Positions 25,292 through 33,744 of a stretch of 53,665 bases of DNA are shown piece after piece (the stretch's first letter is position 1; every line of letters begins with the position of its first letter). Origin of the DNA: Chloroflexota bacterium (GTDB lineage Bacteria; Chloroflexota; Limnocylindria; Limnocylindrales; CSP1-4); assembly GCA_021802825.1 (NCBI GenBank), contig JAJZRG010000020.1:1-53665 (forward strand), in the 5' to 3' direction. Both the position numbers and the translations under genes were made by a program. A model generated the notes under the pieces. It did not search any database, was not told the origin of the DNA, and saw nothing but the letters and a program-made list of their open reading frames with translations.

Positions 25292-26635
25292 CTACTTGCA
25301 TGCTCCGGTGGACGTGCAGGCCGCAGCGATCGTGGACTGCGCCGACTGGACGTTGAGGTCCGTCGTGAAGACGCTGATCGCATCGGTGATCGGTGTCAGG
25401 AATGCCGGGATGGTGGCGGGCCCGTTCGCCTCGCTGGGGACGAGCTCGTTGGTGGCGAAGTCCGTGATCGCAGACTGGGAGTACGCGTCGTAGATGCTCT
25501 TGTCGGCATCGACGCGAGCCGGGATCGAGCCCTTCTTGGGGTTGAAGGCGTCCTGGCCCTCGACCGATCCGACGGTCTTCAGCCAGTCGAGCGCCGAGGC
25601 CTGGTTCTTGATGTTCTTCGGCATGCCGAAGGTGTCGGTCACGACGATGAAGCTGCCAGCGGTGCCGGGAGCCGGCGCCCAGCCGAAGTCAGACCCGGGT
25701 GTCCAGCCGTTGGAGGTGTAGTAGCCCTTCTCCCAGTCACCCATGATGTTCATGGCGGCGGTGCCCTTGAGGACGAGCCCGGCTGCCTGGTCCCAGGTCA
25801 GGGTCGCGTGGTCCGCGTTGACATAGCTCATGACCTTGGCCATGGTCGTCAGGGCGTCCGTCACACGCGCATCGGTCCAGGGCACGGTGCCTGCCCAGAT
25901 GCCGCGGTAGTCGGCCGGGCCGAGCTTCGAGAGCAGGATGTCCTCGAACAGCTGGAGCGACTCCCACTTGTCCTTGTCACCCAGTGCCAGGGGCGTGATC
26001 CCCTTCGCCTTGAGGGCGTCGGCAGCGGTGAAGAACTCGTCCCAGGTCGTGGGTGCGGAGATGTTGTTGTCAGTGAAGATCTTCTTGTTGAACCACAGGA
26101 CGCCATTGCGATGGACGTTCACGGGGACGGAGTAGATGTCGTTGTTGTAGCTGACGAGGTCGAGCAGCTGCTTCGGGAACTTGTCCAGCCAGCCGTTGTC
26201 TGTGTAGAACTGCGTCAGCGGCTGCATGTAGCCGGTGGTCACCCAGGTGTCGATCAGCTCGGCACCACCGTGGATCTGGAAGGTGTCCGGGGGGTTGCCG
26301 CCGGTCATCCGCGTGGCAAGGACGGCCGTGGCGTTCGAGCCCGCCCCGCCTGCCACGACGGCGTTCGTGACCTTGATGCCGGGGTAGTTCTTGGCAAAGA
26401 TGTCTTCGATCGCCGCCAGGCCCTGCGCCTCGCCGCCAGCTGTCCAGTAGGTGAAGATCTCGAGGTCTGACGTGGCCGCAGGTGCACTGCTGGAACCCGC
26501 CGACGCCGGTGTGCTGCCAGATGCGGCGGGCGCGCTTGGCGTTGCCGTCGACCCGCTCGAGCATGCGCTCACCACCAGCGCGCCGACCGTCAGCAACCCT
26601 GCGAGCCGCCTCAGCGAGACCATCTCGCTCGTCAT
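25292..26635 (-). CDS. Sugar ABC transporter substrate-binding lipoprotein
   Basis: A 447-residue extracellular solute-binding protein, family 1. The signal peptide (SLRRLAGLLTVGALVVSAC) ends in a lipobox with the lipidated Cys near residue 24, then a Ser/Ala/Thr/Pro linker. Family segments include LEIFTYWTAGGEAQGLAAI, IHGGAELIDTWV, AAMNIMGDWEKGYY and a C-terminus with ALDWLKTVGSVEGQDAFNPK. ATG 26635 is fixed by AGGAGGAG 5 nt upstream. It delivers a sugar or oligosaccharide to the permeases at 27.6-29.4 kb, which are divergent from it across the GntR regulator gene. Confidence 0.92.
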   Translation of the reverse strand: MTSEMVSLRRLAGLLTVGALVVSACSSGSTATPSAPAASGSTPASAGSSSAPAATSDLEIFTYWTAGGEAQGLAAIEDIFAKNYPGIKVTNAVVAGGAGSNATAVLATRMTGGNPPDTFQIHGGAELIDTWVTTGYMQPLTQFYTDNGWLDKFPKQLLDLVSYNNDIYSVPVNVHRNGVLWFNKKIFTDNNISAPTTWDEFFTAADALKAKGITPLALGDKDKWESLQLFEDILLSKLGPADYRGIWAGTVPWTDARVTDALTTMAKVMSYVNADHATLTWDQAAGLVLKGTAAMNIMGDWEKGYYTSNGWTPGSDFGWAPAPGTAGSFIVVTDTFGMPKNIKNQASALDWLKTVGSVEGQDAFNPKKGSIPARVDADKSIYDAYSQSAITDFATNELVPSEANGPATIPAFLTPITDAISVFTTDLNVQSAQSTIAAACTSTGACK

Positions 26636-26658
26636 GTAGCTCCTCCTCATGTCCGTCT

Positions 26659-26676
26659 GGTCATACCGGTCAGACC
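26659..26676. promoter_or_regulatory. Tandem GntR/FadR-type operator
   Basis: Two abutting 9-bp sites GGTCATACC and GGTCAGACC, both fitting GGT-N3-ACC, the core of FadR-subfamily (PdhR, UxuR-like) operators. They lie downstream of the binding-protein promoter, about +10 to +30, where a bound repressor would block elongation. The neighbouring GntR protein is the obvious ligand. Confidence 0.6.
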
Positions 26677-26686
26677 ACTGTACAGT
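26677..26686. promoter_or_regulatory. 10-bp palindrome ACTGTACAGT
   Basis: A perfect palindrome directly adjoining the tandem GGT-N3-ACC sites and the -10 element, at the likely transcription start of the binding-protein gene. Possibly a second operator. Confidence 0.45.
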
Positions 26687-26714
26687 AGTGTAACGTTCAG
26701 GCACGAGGCGTCAA
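26687..26714 (-). promoter_or_regulatory. Sigma-70-type promoter of binding-protein gene
   Basis: On the minus strand, -35 TTGACG (26709-26714) and -10 TACACT (26687-26692) are separated by 16 bp. The 5' leader of about 45 nt contains both palindromic sites. Confidence 0.65.
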
Positions 26715-26743
26715 CCAAGTTCTGTCGGGAGGGATCTCGAACG

Positions 26744-27589
26744 GTGAGCGGTGAGACGGGTGCGCTGCTGCCTGCGAGTCGACGGGACCAGCGCCGGACG
26801 AGACGCGGCGAGCCCGCCCGGAGCTCGAGCAGCGTGATCGCGAGCGCCCTGGCGGAGCGGGTGCTGTCGGGCGAGCTCCGGGCTGACGATCGTCTTCCGT
26901 CGGAGCGCCATCTGGCGGTCGAGTTCGGGGCCAGCCGCCAAGTGGTCCGCGAGGCGCTCCGCTCACTTGTCGAACGGGGCCTGATCGATGTCGAACCGGG
27001 ACGTGGGGCCTACGTCCACGGGGACAACGGGCCCCGCCGGTTTCCGCCGCTCGACCTCGAGTACCGCCGCCGCGGCAGCACCGCGCGCCACCTTTCCGAG
27101 GCCCGCCTCATGCTCGAGACCGAGGCTGCCGTGCTGGCTGCGCAGCACGCCGAAGCCCATGATCTCGCGGTTCTCGAGCGCACGCTGGATCGTCTGGATG
27201 CGAGCGTGACGCCGCTCGATCGGGTTCGTGGTGACCTTGCATTCCATTCCGCGCTGGTCGCCGCCTCGCACAACCCCGTGATCGAGACGATGTTCGGGTC
27301 CATCCAAGGGCTGACGGTGGAGCTCATGGTGCGCAGCGCAGGCGATCCCGAAACCGTCCGGCGGAGCGGACCGCACCACCGGCTGCTGTTCGAGGCCATC
27401 CGGGACAGGGACCCGGAGGCGGCGCGCCGGACCATCCGGGCGCACCTGGGTATCGCGGCCTCCACCTACGGCGACGACTACGACCAGAGCCTCGACACAA
27501 CGGCCGCGCATGCGCTGCGGTTGATCGGCTCGGGGGCCGGCCTGGAGACCTTTCTGCGCGCCATTCTCCCTGACCATCCAGGCGCCTGA
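26744..27589 (+). CDS. FadR-subfamily GntR transcriptional regulator
   Basis: A 281-residue regulator. After a 25-residue basic tail comes a winged-helix domain (about 28-90, with LPSERHLAVEFGASRQVVREAL). An FCD ligand-binding domain follows (about 105-240; acidic/His metal ligands within LDRVRGDLAFHSALVAASHN, then HHRLLFEAI). FCD proteins sense carboxylic or sugar acids. It probably represses the divergent binding-protein gene through the GGT-N3-ACC sites and leads the permease genes. GTG 26744 has GGGAGGGA about 11 nt upstream. Confidence 0.9.
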   Translation: MSGETGALLPASRRDQRRTRRGEPARSSSSVIASALAERVLSGELRADDRLPSERHLAVEFGASRQVVREALRSLVERGLIDVEPGRGAYVHGDNGPRRFPPLDLEYRRRGSTARHLSEARLMLETEAAVLAAQHAEAHDLAVLERTLDRLDASVTPLDRVRGDLAFHSALVAASHNPVIETMFGSIQGLTVELMVRSAGDPETVRRSGPHHRLLFEAIRDRDPEAARRTIRAHLGIAASTYGDDYDQSLDTTAAHALRLIGSGAGLETFLRAILPDHPGA

Positions 27590-27600
27590 GGACCGAGACG

Positions 27601-28566
27601 ATGCGTGCGCGTTCGCTGTCGGTGATCCTTCTCCTGCCCGCGATTGCCGCAAGCCTGATCTTCGTCTACGGCTTCATCGCCTGGACGGGCTTCGCGTCGA
27701 TCACGGGCTGGAACCAGATCAAGCCGCTCCACAACTTCCTGCCGGACTTCCCGCTCGTTGGACTGGACAACTACACGTCGCTGATGAGCACGCCCCGCTT
27801 CTGGACGAACGACGTCGTGAACAACGCGGTGTTCACCGTCTGCTTCGTGACCGTGAGCCTCGTGCTGGGGCTGGTGCTGGCCATCCTGCTTGACCAGCAC
27901 ATCCTCGGCGAGTCCTTCTTCCGGAACCTGTTCCTGCTGCCCATGTCGCTGTCGTTCGTCGTGACCGGCACCGTCTGGGCGTGGATCTTCAACCCCAACA
28001 CCGGCATCAACCAGCTGCTCGACCCGCTTGGGCTTGGTGCGATTCGGGACGGCCTCCTGGGGATCGGCTTCCTGTCGCCGCTCTGGAGCGTCCTGGATTC
28101 GCTCCACGTGAACATCCTGCGCACGGGCCTCACGGCCGATCCACGGGCCTCGCTCGGGGCCGTGGTCGTGGCTGCGGTCTGGCAGATGTCGGGCTTCGTC
28201 ATGGCGATGTTCCTGGCCGGCCTCCGTGGCATCCCGGATGACGTCCGTGAAGCGGCGCGCGTCGATGGGGCATCCGAGCTCCAGATCTACCGCCGAATCC
28301 TGATCCCGCTGCTTCGCCCGATCATGATCAGTGTGATCGTCCTTCTCGGTTACATCAGCCTCAAGATCTTCGACCTGGTGTTCGTGATGACGAGGGGCGG
28401 CCCCGGGATCTCGTCCGACTTCCCCTCGATCCTGCTGTTCGACAGCGCGTTCAAGGGGAACCTGTGGGCGCGCGGAGCCGCGATCGCGATGGTCATGCTG
28501 ATCGTGTCGGCCATCCTCGTGGTGCCGTACCTCCGGTCGCAGCTGCGCGGCGAGCGGCAGTCATGA
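27601..28566 (+). CDS. Sugar ABC transporter permease (MalF-like)
   Basis: A 321-residue inner-membrane permease with six hydrophobic segments; the first (VILLLPAIAASLIFVYGFIA) starts near residue 8. The EAA coupling loop REAARVDGASELQIYRRI is near residues 216-233. It lies 11 nt after the GntR gene and its stop overlaps the next permease start (ATGA), so it is coupled to the partner permease. Confidence 0.92.
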   Translation: MRARSLSVILLLPAIAASLIFVYGFIAWTGFASITGWNQIKPLHNFLPDFPLVGLDNYTSLMSTPRFWTNDVVNNAVFTVCFVTVSLVLGLVLAILLDQHILGESFFRNLFLLPMSLSFVVTGTVWAWIFNPNTGINQLLDPLGLGAIRDGLLGIGFLSPLWSVLDSLHVNILRTGLTADPRASLGAVVVAAVWQMSGFVMAMFLAGLRGIPDDVREAARVDGASELQIYRRILIPLLRPIMISVIVLLGYISLKIFDLVFVMTRGGPGISSDFPSILLFDSAFKGNLWARGAAIAMVMLIVSAILVVPYLRSQLRGERQS

Positions 28567-29435
28567 GCAGCGTGCGGGTGCCGGGCCGCCGTCGAGGGAT
28601 TCGCCCGTCCCGGGTCCTCATCTACGGGTTGCTCATCGCGTTCTCGATCGTGTACCTCGTGCCCGTGTACGTCCTGGTCGTGGGCAGCCTCAAGACCCTG
28701 CGCGAGGTGAACACCACCAGCATCTGGACGCTCCCGACGGGCTTCAATCTGGGCGCCTGGGCCGACGCGCTCCAGCCGCCGCTCCAGAACTCCGGGGGCA
28801 TCGCATCCGGGCTTGTCAACAGCCTCGAGATGACCATCCCGGCCGTCGTGATCTCGTCGGTCTGGGGCTCGATCAACGGCTACATCCTGAGCAAGTGGCG
28901 GTTCCGGGGGTCGGACACGCTGTTCGCGACGCTCCTGTTCGGGATGTTCATCCCCTACCAGGCGATCCTGATCCCGCTGGTGAACCTGCTGCAGCAGCTT
29001 CACCTGTACGACTCGCTCGTCGGGCTCGCCATCACCCACGTCATGTACGGCCTCCCGATCACGACCCTCATCTTCCGCAACTACTACGCAAGCATCCCGA
29101 CCGAGCTCGTGGAGGCGGCGAAGGTTGACGGAGCCGGGATCGTGGCCGTCTACCGACGGGTCATCCTGCCTCTGTCCGTACCAGGCTTCGTCGTCGTCGG
29201 GATCTGGCAGTTCACGAACATCTGGAATGAGTTCCTGTTCGCGGTCACGTTGACGAGCGCGCCCTCGAGCCAGCCCGTCACGGTCGCGCTCCAGAACCTG
29301 GCTGGCAGCTTCGCGGCGCTGTACAACGTCCAGATGGCCGGCGCCCTGATCTCGGCGCTGCCGACCCTCGTCGTCTACATCCTGCTCAGCCGCTACTTCA
29401 TCCGCGGGCTGCTGGCGGGCTCACTCAAGGGATAG
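28563..29435 (+). CDS. Sugar ABC transporter permease (MalG-like)
   Basis: A 290-residue permease of the MalG type: six hydrophobic segments and EAA loop VEAAKVDGAGIVAVYRRV near residues 180-197. ATG 28563 overlaps the upstream stop. No ATP-binding subunit is encoded in this cluster, so a shared MsmK/UgpC-type ATPase from elsewhere must energise the system. The following 284 nt to the helicase stop hold no recognisable gene. Confidence 0.92.
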   Translation: MSSVRVPGRRRGIRPSRVLIYGLLIAFSIVYLVPVYVLVVGSLKTLREVNTTSIWTLPTGFNLGAWADALQPPLQNSGGIASGLVNSLEMTIPAVVISSVWGSINGYILSKWRFRGSDTLFATLLFGMFIPYQAILIPLVNLLQQLHLYDSLVGLAITHVMYGLPITTLIFRNYYASIPTELVEAAKVDGAGIVAVYRRVILPLSVPGFVVVGIWQFTNIWNEFLFAVTLTSAPSSQPVTVALQNLAGSFAALYNVQMAGALISALPTLVVYILLSRYFIRGLLAGSLKG

Positions 29436-29719
29436 AGCGAGGTGTGCTCGTCCGATCGACCCGGCATGCCACGACATGCAGGTGTCTCGCCATTCGCGGC
29501 AACTGGCGGAGGGAGCGACGGCGCGGCGTCGGTGAACGTTCGGTCGGCATCGACGACACACGGCATCGCGCGAAGGTCAGGCTGTTAACCCGTGAACGCC
29601 GGACCTCGATTCGCGGCATGACGCGGATGTTGGGACCGGTCCGACAGGCGAGGTGGCGACGCGCCGCGCGCGCTGGGCGACGGCACCGGACGGGCCCGGT
29701 CGTGGCTTGGGCGTAACGC

Positions 29720-32116
29720 CTACTTCGACAGGGTGGGACGAGCGTCGAGCCCGAGGCCCGCGAACGCGGGCAGGCGGCGGGCGTGCATGCGCGCGAGGAC
29801 CGGTACGCGGACGTCGACGTAGTCGTGGACTTCCACCCGCGTCTTGCCCTGGGCGGGGCGAAGCACCCGGCCGGCGTACTGGACGATGCGACCCTTGAAG
29901 GCGATCGGAAACGCCAGGAAGAGCGTGTCGAGCGGCGGGCAGTCGAAGCCCTCGCCGAGGAAGCTGCCGGTGGCAACGAGGATCACGCCCCGGCCGGGCC
30001 GCACCAACGCCAGCTCGTCCATCACCTGGGTGCGGGCCTTCTTGCCCATGCCACCCTGGAGCACGAGGGGTTCCAGGCCGAGGACCTTCAGGCCGGCCAC
30101 CAGCTGCGCGACGTGCGCGGTCCACCCGGTGAGCGCCAGGCAGTTGCGTCCCTGGCCCACCGCTCCGGCGATATCTGCGCAGATCTGACGGGTGCGCTCG
30201 TCGTCCTCGACGACGCCTCGGAAGACCCCTTGGATCGCCGATCCCGCCCCCTCAAACCCGTCGGCCCCCGCGAGGGCCATGGCGTGCTCCGTCGGGTGGG
30301 TCACCAGCACGCGCTCGAACTCCTCGGTGTCGAGCGCTGATGGGCCCATGCGATGTCGCACGGGGCCGCAGTACATCGTGATCAACCCCTCGAGGCCGTC
30401 GCGCCGATAGGGCGTCGCCGTCAGGCCGAGCCACGCGGGTGCCGCGATCTGGCGGACGGCCGCCTCGAAGGTCGTCGCCGGCACGTGGTGGCACTCGTCG
30501 ACGACGACGAGCCCGTACCCCGCGGTCAGCTCGGCGAGGTCGTCGCGCCGCGCCAGCGACTGGACCATTGCGATGTCGATGACCCCGCCGGGCCGGCGGC
30601 GTCCGGCTCCGATGATCCCGATCCGTTTGCGGTCGATCCCAAGGTGGGCAGACAAACGGTCCCGCCACTGGTCCACGAGCGGCTGACGGTCGACGATCAC
30701 GAGCGTGGGCACCGCTCGTCGCGCGATCAGGCCGCAGGCGAGCACCGTCTTCCCGGCGCCGGGCGGCGCGACGAGAACGCCGAGCTCGTGACGCGACAGG
30801 GCATCGAGCGCTTCGAGCTGGCCGGGTGACAGGGTCGCCTCCAGGCGGACATCGATCGGCGGCAAGTGTGGGCGCCCGTCCTGAACCACGAGCCGGCTCC
30901 CTGCCTCCGCGACGGCCGCCACGGCCGCCTCGCGGAGCCCTCTCGGGAGGAGCAGCCGATCGAGCGACTCGCCGTAGCAGCGCAGGAAGTGCGGCGTCTT
31001 CCACGTCGAGAGGCGAAGGCGCTCCTTCTCGTAGTAGGCCGGGTTGTGGAGCGAGGCCAGGTGCTTGAGGGCGGCGAGGAGCGCGGGCGGCATCCCGATC
31101 CGGTCGATCGACAGCATCGCCCCGGTCTCGGCCACGATGGTCTCGGGCGGCTCCGGCACCGGTTGGCCGTGCGGTGCCCGGTACGTTCGCTCGCCCGGGC
31201 CCGCGGCAACCAGGCGGACGGATTCCGCGAAGGACTCGATCGACGCGGCGGAGATTCGGCCAAGCGAGGCCAGGAAGGCCCACTGGTCCTCGAACGGCTG
31301 GAGCGTCGCCGGGTCGAGGAAGACCGTCGTGCCGCGACGCCGGCTCTCGCCCTGCAGCGGCAGGGCGATCAGGTTTCCGAGCGACCCGCTGGGCATGAAG
31401 TCCTGGGCAGGGAAGAGTCGGTCGTAGCTCGCGAGGTCGAGCTCAGCCCTGAGGGTCATGGCCTCCCGCAGGAGGAACGCGCCGATCCTGCGAGCGGCGG
31501 AGGCGCGGACTGCGCCGCCGAAGAACATCCAGGCGTGGGCACCGTTACCCGACCGCGATCGCTCCAGGGCGACCGGGATCCCGGCGGCACGCGAGGCATC
31601 GACATAGGCAACGGCATCGAGGGCCCATGACGGGCCGTCGAAGTCGCAGGCGAGCAGGCGGCACGTGTCGCCGCGCAGCAGCGGGTACAGGCCGACGTGA
31701 GCGCGGCCGGTCAGATGTGCCTCGACGACCGCGTCGGTCAGGGGCAGGTACTCGCGGTCCGGTGTCCGCGCGTTGGCGGGGCCGCCCACGACGACGGGGC
31801 TCCATCCCGACTTCCCGCTGCGTGGGTTCTCCCACCGGGCGGCGTACACGTCCTCGCGCCCGGCGAACAGCGATCGGAAGAGCGCGATCTTGGCTTCTGG
31901 CGACGAGCGGCCGTCCACCTGCGCCCGGTTGGTGGCGACCCCTGGATCGCGGAAGAGCGTGGGCTCCCAAGCAGGCGTTGGCGGCGGTGCCGGTTGGGCG
32001 GACGGCGATTCGGCGGAATCCAGGCCGAGCAGCGATCGCAGGCGCCCGTTCTCGGCGCGGAGGCGTTCGATCTCGCGGCGAAGCTCGGCAGGGCTCGCTG
32101 CGGTGCGCTCACCCAT
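29720..32116 (-). CDS. TOTE-type primase-helicase (AEP + SF2 helicase)
   Basis: A 798-residue protein. A short coiled coil (about 10-32, ELRREIERLRAENGRLRSLL) precedes an archaeo-eukaryotic-primase-like domain (about 70-300). That domain has the acidic motif CDFDG (D158, D160), the GNGAHAW motif (about 190-196) and the SLGNLIALPLQ segment. A superfamily-2 helicase follows: Walker A APPGAGKT (450-457), DECH (540-543), TAT (566-568), GEGFDCP, and QYAGRVLRP as motif VI. This architecture is that of the helicases annotated as TOTE conflict-system proteins. It starts 21 nt after the AbiEii stop on the same strand, so it forms the third gene of the abiE operon. No nuclease domain is visible. Confidence 0.88.
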   Translation of the reverse strand: MGERTAASPAELRREIERLRAENGRLRSLLGLDSAESPSAQPAPPPTPAWEPTLFRDPGVATNRAQVDGRSSPEAKIALFRSLFAGREDVYAARWENPRSGKSGWSPVVVGGPANARTPDREYLPLTDAVVEAHLTGRAHVGLYPLLRGDTCRLLACDFDGPSWALDAVAYVDASRAAGIPVALERSRSGNGAHAWMFFGGAVRASAARRIGAFLLREAMTLRAELDLASYDRLFPAQDFMPSGSLGNLIALPLQGESRRRGTTVFLDPATLQPFEDQWAFLASLGRISAASIESFAESVRLVAAGPGERTYRAPHGQPVPEPPETIVAETGAMLSIDRIGMPPALLAALKHLASLHNPAYYEKERLRLSTWKTPHFLRCYGESLDRLLLPRGLREAAVAAVAEAGSRLVVQDGRPHLPPIDVRLEATLSPGQLEALDALSRHELGVLVAPPGAGKTVLACGLIARRAVPTLVIVDRQPLVDQWRDRLSAHLGIDRKRIGIIGAGRRRPGGVIDIAMVQSLARRDDLAELTAGYGLVVVDECHHVPATTFEAAVRQIAAPAWLGLTATPYRRDGLEGLITMYCGPVRHRMGPSALDTEEFERVLVTHPTEHAMALAGADGFEGAGSAIQGVFRGVVEDDERTRQICADIAGAVGQGRNCLALTGWTAHVAQLVAGLKVLGLEPLVLQGGMGKKARTQVMDELALVRPGRGVILVATGSFLGEGFDCPPLDTLFLAFPIAFKGRIVQYAGRVLRPAQGKTRVEVHDYVDVRVPVLARMHARRLPAFAGLGLDARPTLSK

Positions 32117-32137
32117 GCGCGCGATCCGGCACGCTTG

Positions 32138-32920
32138 TCAGCTCGCCAAGAGCGGGAGCAGCGCGTGGCGGAGCCACTCGAGGGCACGCGCCGGGTCCCA
32201 GGCCACCCCCGCTCGGAGGAGCGGGGGGACGTCCGCGAACGCGCCAGACGAGGCCTTGGCTGCGAGGTTCCGCTCGAAGCTCGCCTGGCTCGGCACGGAT
32301 AGGCCAGCGTGCGCGACGTAGACGGCGAAGAGCCGAACGATCTCCCGCGGGGCGATCGCCGCCCGCTCGCCGGCGTACCACAGGTCGAACAGGTCGCGGC
32401 CCTTGCGACGCTGGTACAACGCACGGAGCTTGGTCGCCAGGAGCTCGTCGAGGACGTAGGTCGGGATCGACACGGTCGCGGTCAGCGGGCGCGATACGAC
32501 GGAGAACGGTCGCTCGACCACGCTGCCGAAGTGCTCGTGGGTGTTGATCTCGATCTTGATCCGCCGGATCCGACCGGTCGCCTCCGTCATGAACGCAAAG
32601 ACCAGTTTCGGGTGCTCGCCGATCTCCGAGCGACCCCGCCCGAGCCAGCCGAGGACGCCGCGCAGACGATCGAGCGTCGGTCCGATCGGCTCCGGCTCCC
32701 GCTGGACGAAGTCCAGGTCCTCCGAGTACCGCGCCGCGGGAGGGAGGTGGAGCTTGTGGAGCGCGGTACCGCCCCGAAAGGCGAGGTGCTCGCGGAGGAA
32801 GCCGTCGGCGAAGACGTCGCACAGGGCGCGCGTGAGGAGGAGGTCCTGCTCCACGTCGTCTTCGTCGGCCCACGGGGCGTGGTCCGCCCGCCAGGCCAGG
32901 ATCTCGCCGCGGGGCAGCAT
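32138..32920 (-). CDS. abiEii: AbiEii-type nucleotidyltransferase toxin
   Basis: A 260-residue protein of the AbiEii/AbiGii (COG2253) toxin family. It has LAFRGGTALHKLHLPPAARYSEDLDF, combining the GG-T and DxD-like nucleotidyltransferase motifs. The mid-protein basic RIKIEINTHEH and the ELLATKLRALYQRRKGRDLFDLWY motif, with conserved Lys and Asp, complete the signature. In AbiE systems this GTP-using enzyme arrests growth after phage infection, and the antitoxin counters it without stable binding (type IV). Its ATG 32920 overlaps the antitoxin stop (ATGA). All motifs look intact. Confidence 0.88.
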   Translation of the reverse strand: MLPRGEILAWRADHAPWADEDDVEQDLLLTRALCDVFADGFLREHLAFRGGTALHKLHLPPAARYSEDLDFVQREPEPIGPTLDRLRGVLGWLGRGRSEIGEHPKLVFAFMTEATGRIRRIKIEINTHEHFGSVVERPFSVVSRPLTATVSIPTYVLDELLATKLRALYQRRKGRDLFDLWYAGERAAIAPREIVRLFAVYVAHAGLSVPSQASFERNLAAKASSGAFADVPPLLRAGVAWDPARALEWLRHALLPLLAS

Positions 32921-33705
32921 CAATCGGGCTCGACCGACTCGTTGATGACGATCCGCCAGCGCCGATCGCGGACGCCGGCCCGGCCGGACCCCGGCACGAG
33001 CGGCACCCAGTGCTCCGGGCGCCCTTCGATCCAGCGGTGGAGCGGGGCCGCGCTGTCGGGGACGTCGAGCCATTCGAGCAGGTAGCCGAGCCGTGCGACA
33101 TCGGCCACCGCCGGTCCCGTCGCGAGAACAGCCCGGAAGTGGCTGGGGCGCAGTTCCGGTGCAAGGTCGCGCAACACGGTGACGACGTTCCCCCACCCGC
33201 CGGCACGAGCGCTGTAGCGGACCAGGTCGAGAGCGGTGAGTTCCCGCGTCGCGATGCGGTACCGGCCCGACGGCGCGTTGACCAGCTCGACAGGCACCCT
33301 CGCGATGTCGCGATTGACGACGAACTCGATCCGGCTTCGGCCGACCGTGAGCGGTCGGCGCTGGAGCGGAACGACGACCTGCACGACCTGGGCCGCCTGC
33401 GGGGACGCGCCGTGGTGGGCGGCCGCGGTCAGGAGGCCGACGTAGTACGCCAGCCCTAGGTGCTCCATCATCGGATCGAGGAAGAGGCGCCAGGATGGCG
33501 CACCGACGCCGCGGTCCTCGAGCGGGACGACAACGTGGAAGCCGCGCACGGGCGTGACAATCAGGCCCGCCGCCTCTGCCCGCGCGAGTGCGGCCGTCGT
33601 GCTCGCTGCGCTGACGGAGGGTTGCCGTTCGCGAGCCTCCGCGGTCGTGAACGTGTACCGTCCGCGACCGGGTAGCCCAAGCAGCCAGGCCCGCAGGTCG
33701 CCCAT
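32920..33705 (-). CDS. abiEi: AbiEi-type antitoxin and autorepressor
   Basis: A 261-residue protein matching the AbiEi antitoxin pattern. An N-terminal winged helix (about 1-75, TFTTAEARERQPSVSAASTTAALARAEAAGLI) is followed by FHVVVPLEDRG and a C-terminal domain with LAYYVGLLTAAAHHGASPQ and ATRELTALDLVRY. Known AbiEi proteins repress their own operon by binding inverted repeats. ATG 33705 is chosen although the frame is open to 33846. It lies only 7 nt after a -10 TAGGAT, implying a leaderless or near-leaderless mRNA. First gene of the antitoxin-toxin-helicase operon. Confidence 0.87.
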   Translation of the reverse strand: MGDLRAWLLGLPGRGRYTFTTAEARERQPSVSAASTTAALARAEAAGLIVTPVRGFHVVVPLEDRGVGAPSWRLFLDPMMEHLGLAYYVGLLTAAAHHGASPQAAQVVQVVVPLQRRPLTVGRSRIEFVVNRDIARVPVELVNAPSGRYRIATRELTALDLVRYSARAGGWGNVVTVLRDLAPELRPSHFRAVLATGPAVADVARLGYLLEWLDVPDSAAPLHRWIEGRPEHWVPLVPGSGRAGVRDRRWRIVINESVEPD

Positions 33706-33744
33706 ATGCTGTATCCTACACTCTCCGTCGACTGGTGCATATGG
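33702..33744 (-). promoter_or_regulatory. abiE operon promoter within 8-bp inverted repeat
   Basis: CCATATGC (33702-33709) and GCATATGG (33737-33744) are perfect reverse complements 27 bp apart. Between them, on the minus strand, is -10 TAGGAT (33713-33718). The 17-bp-upstream -35 position falls in the right half-site (TATGCA), and the left half-site covers the start codon. A smaller repeat TGTA-TCC-TACA spans the -10. The arrangement suits autorepression by AbiEi. Confidence 0.6.
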
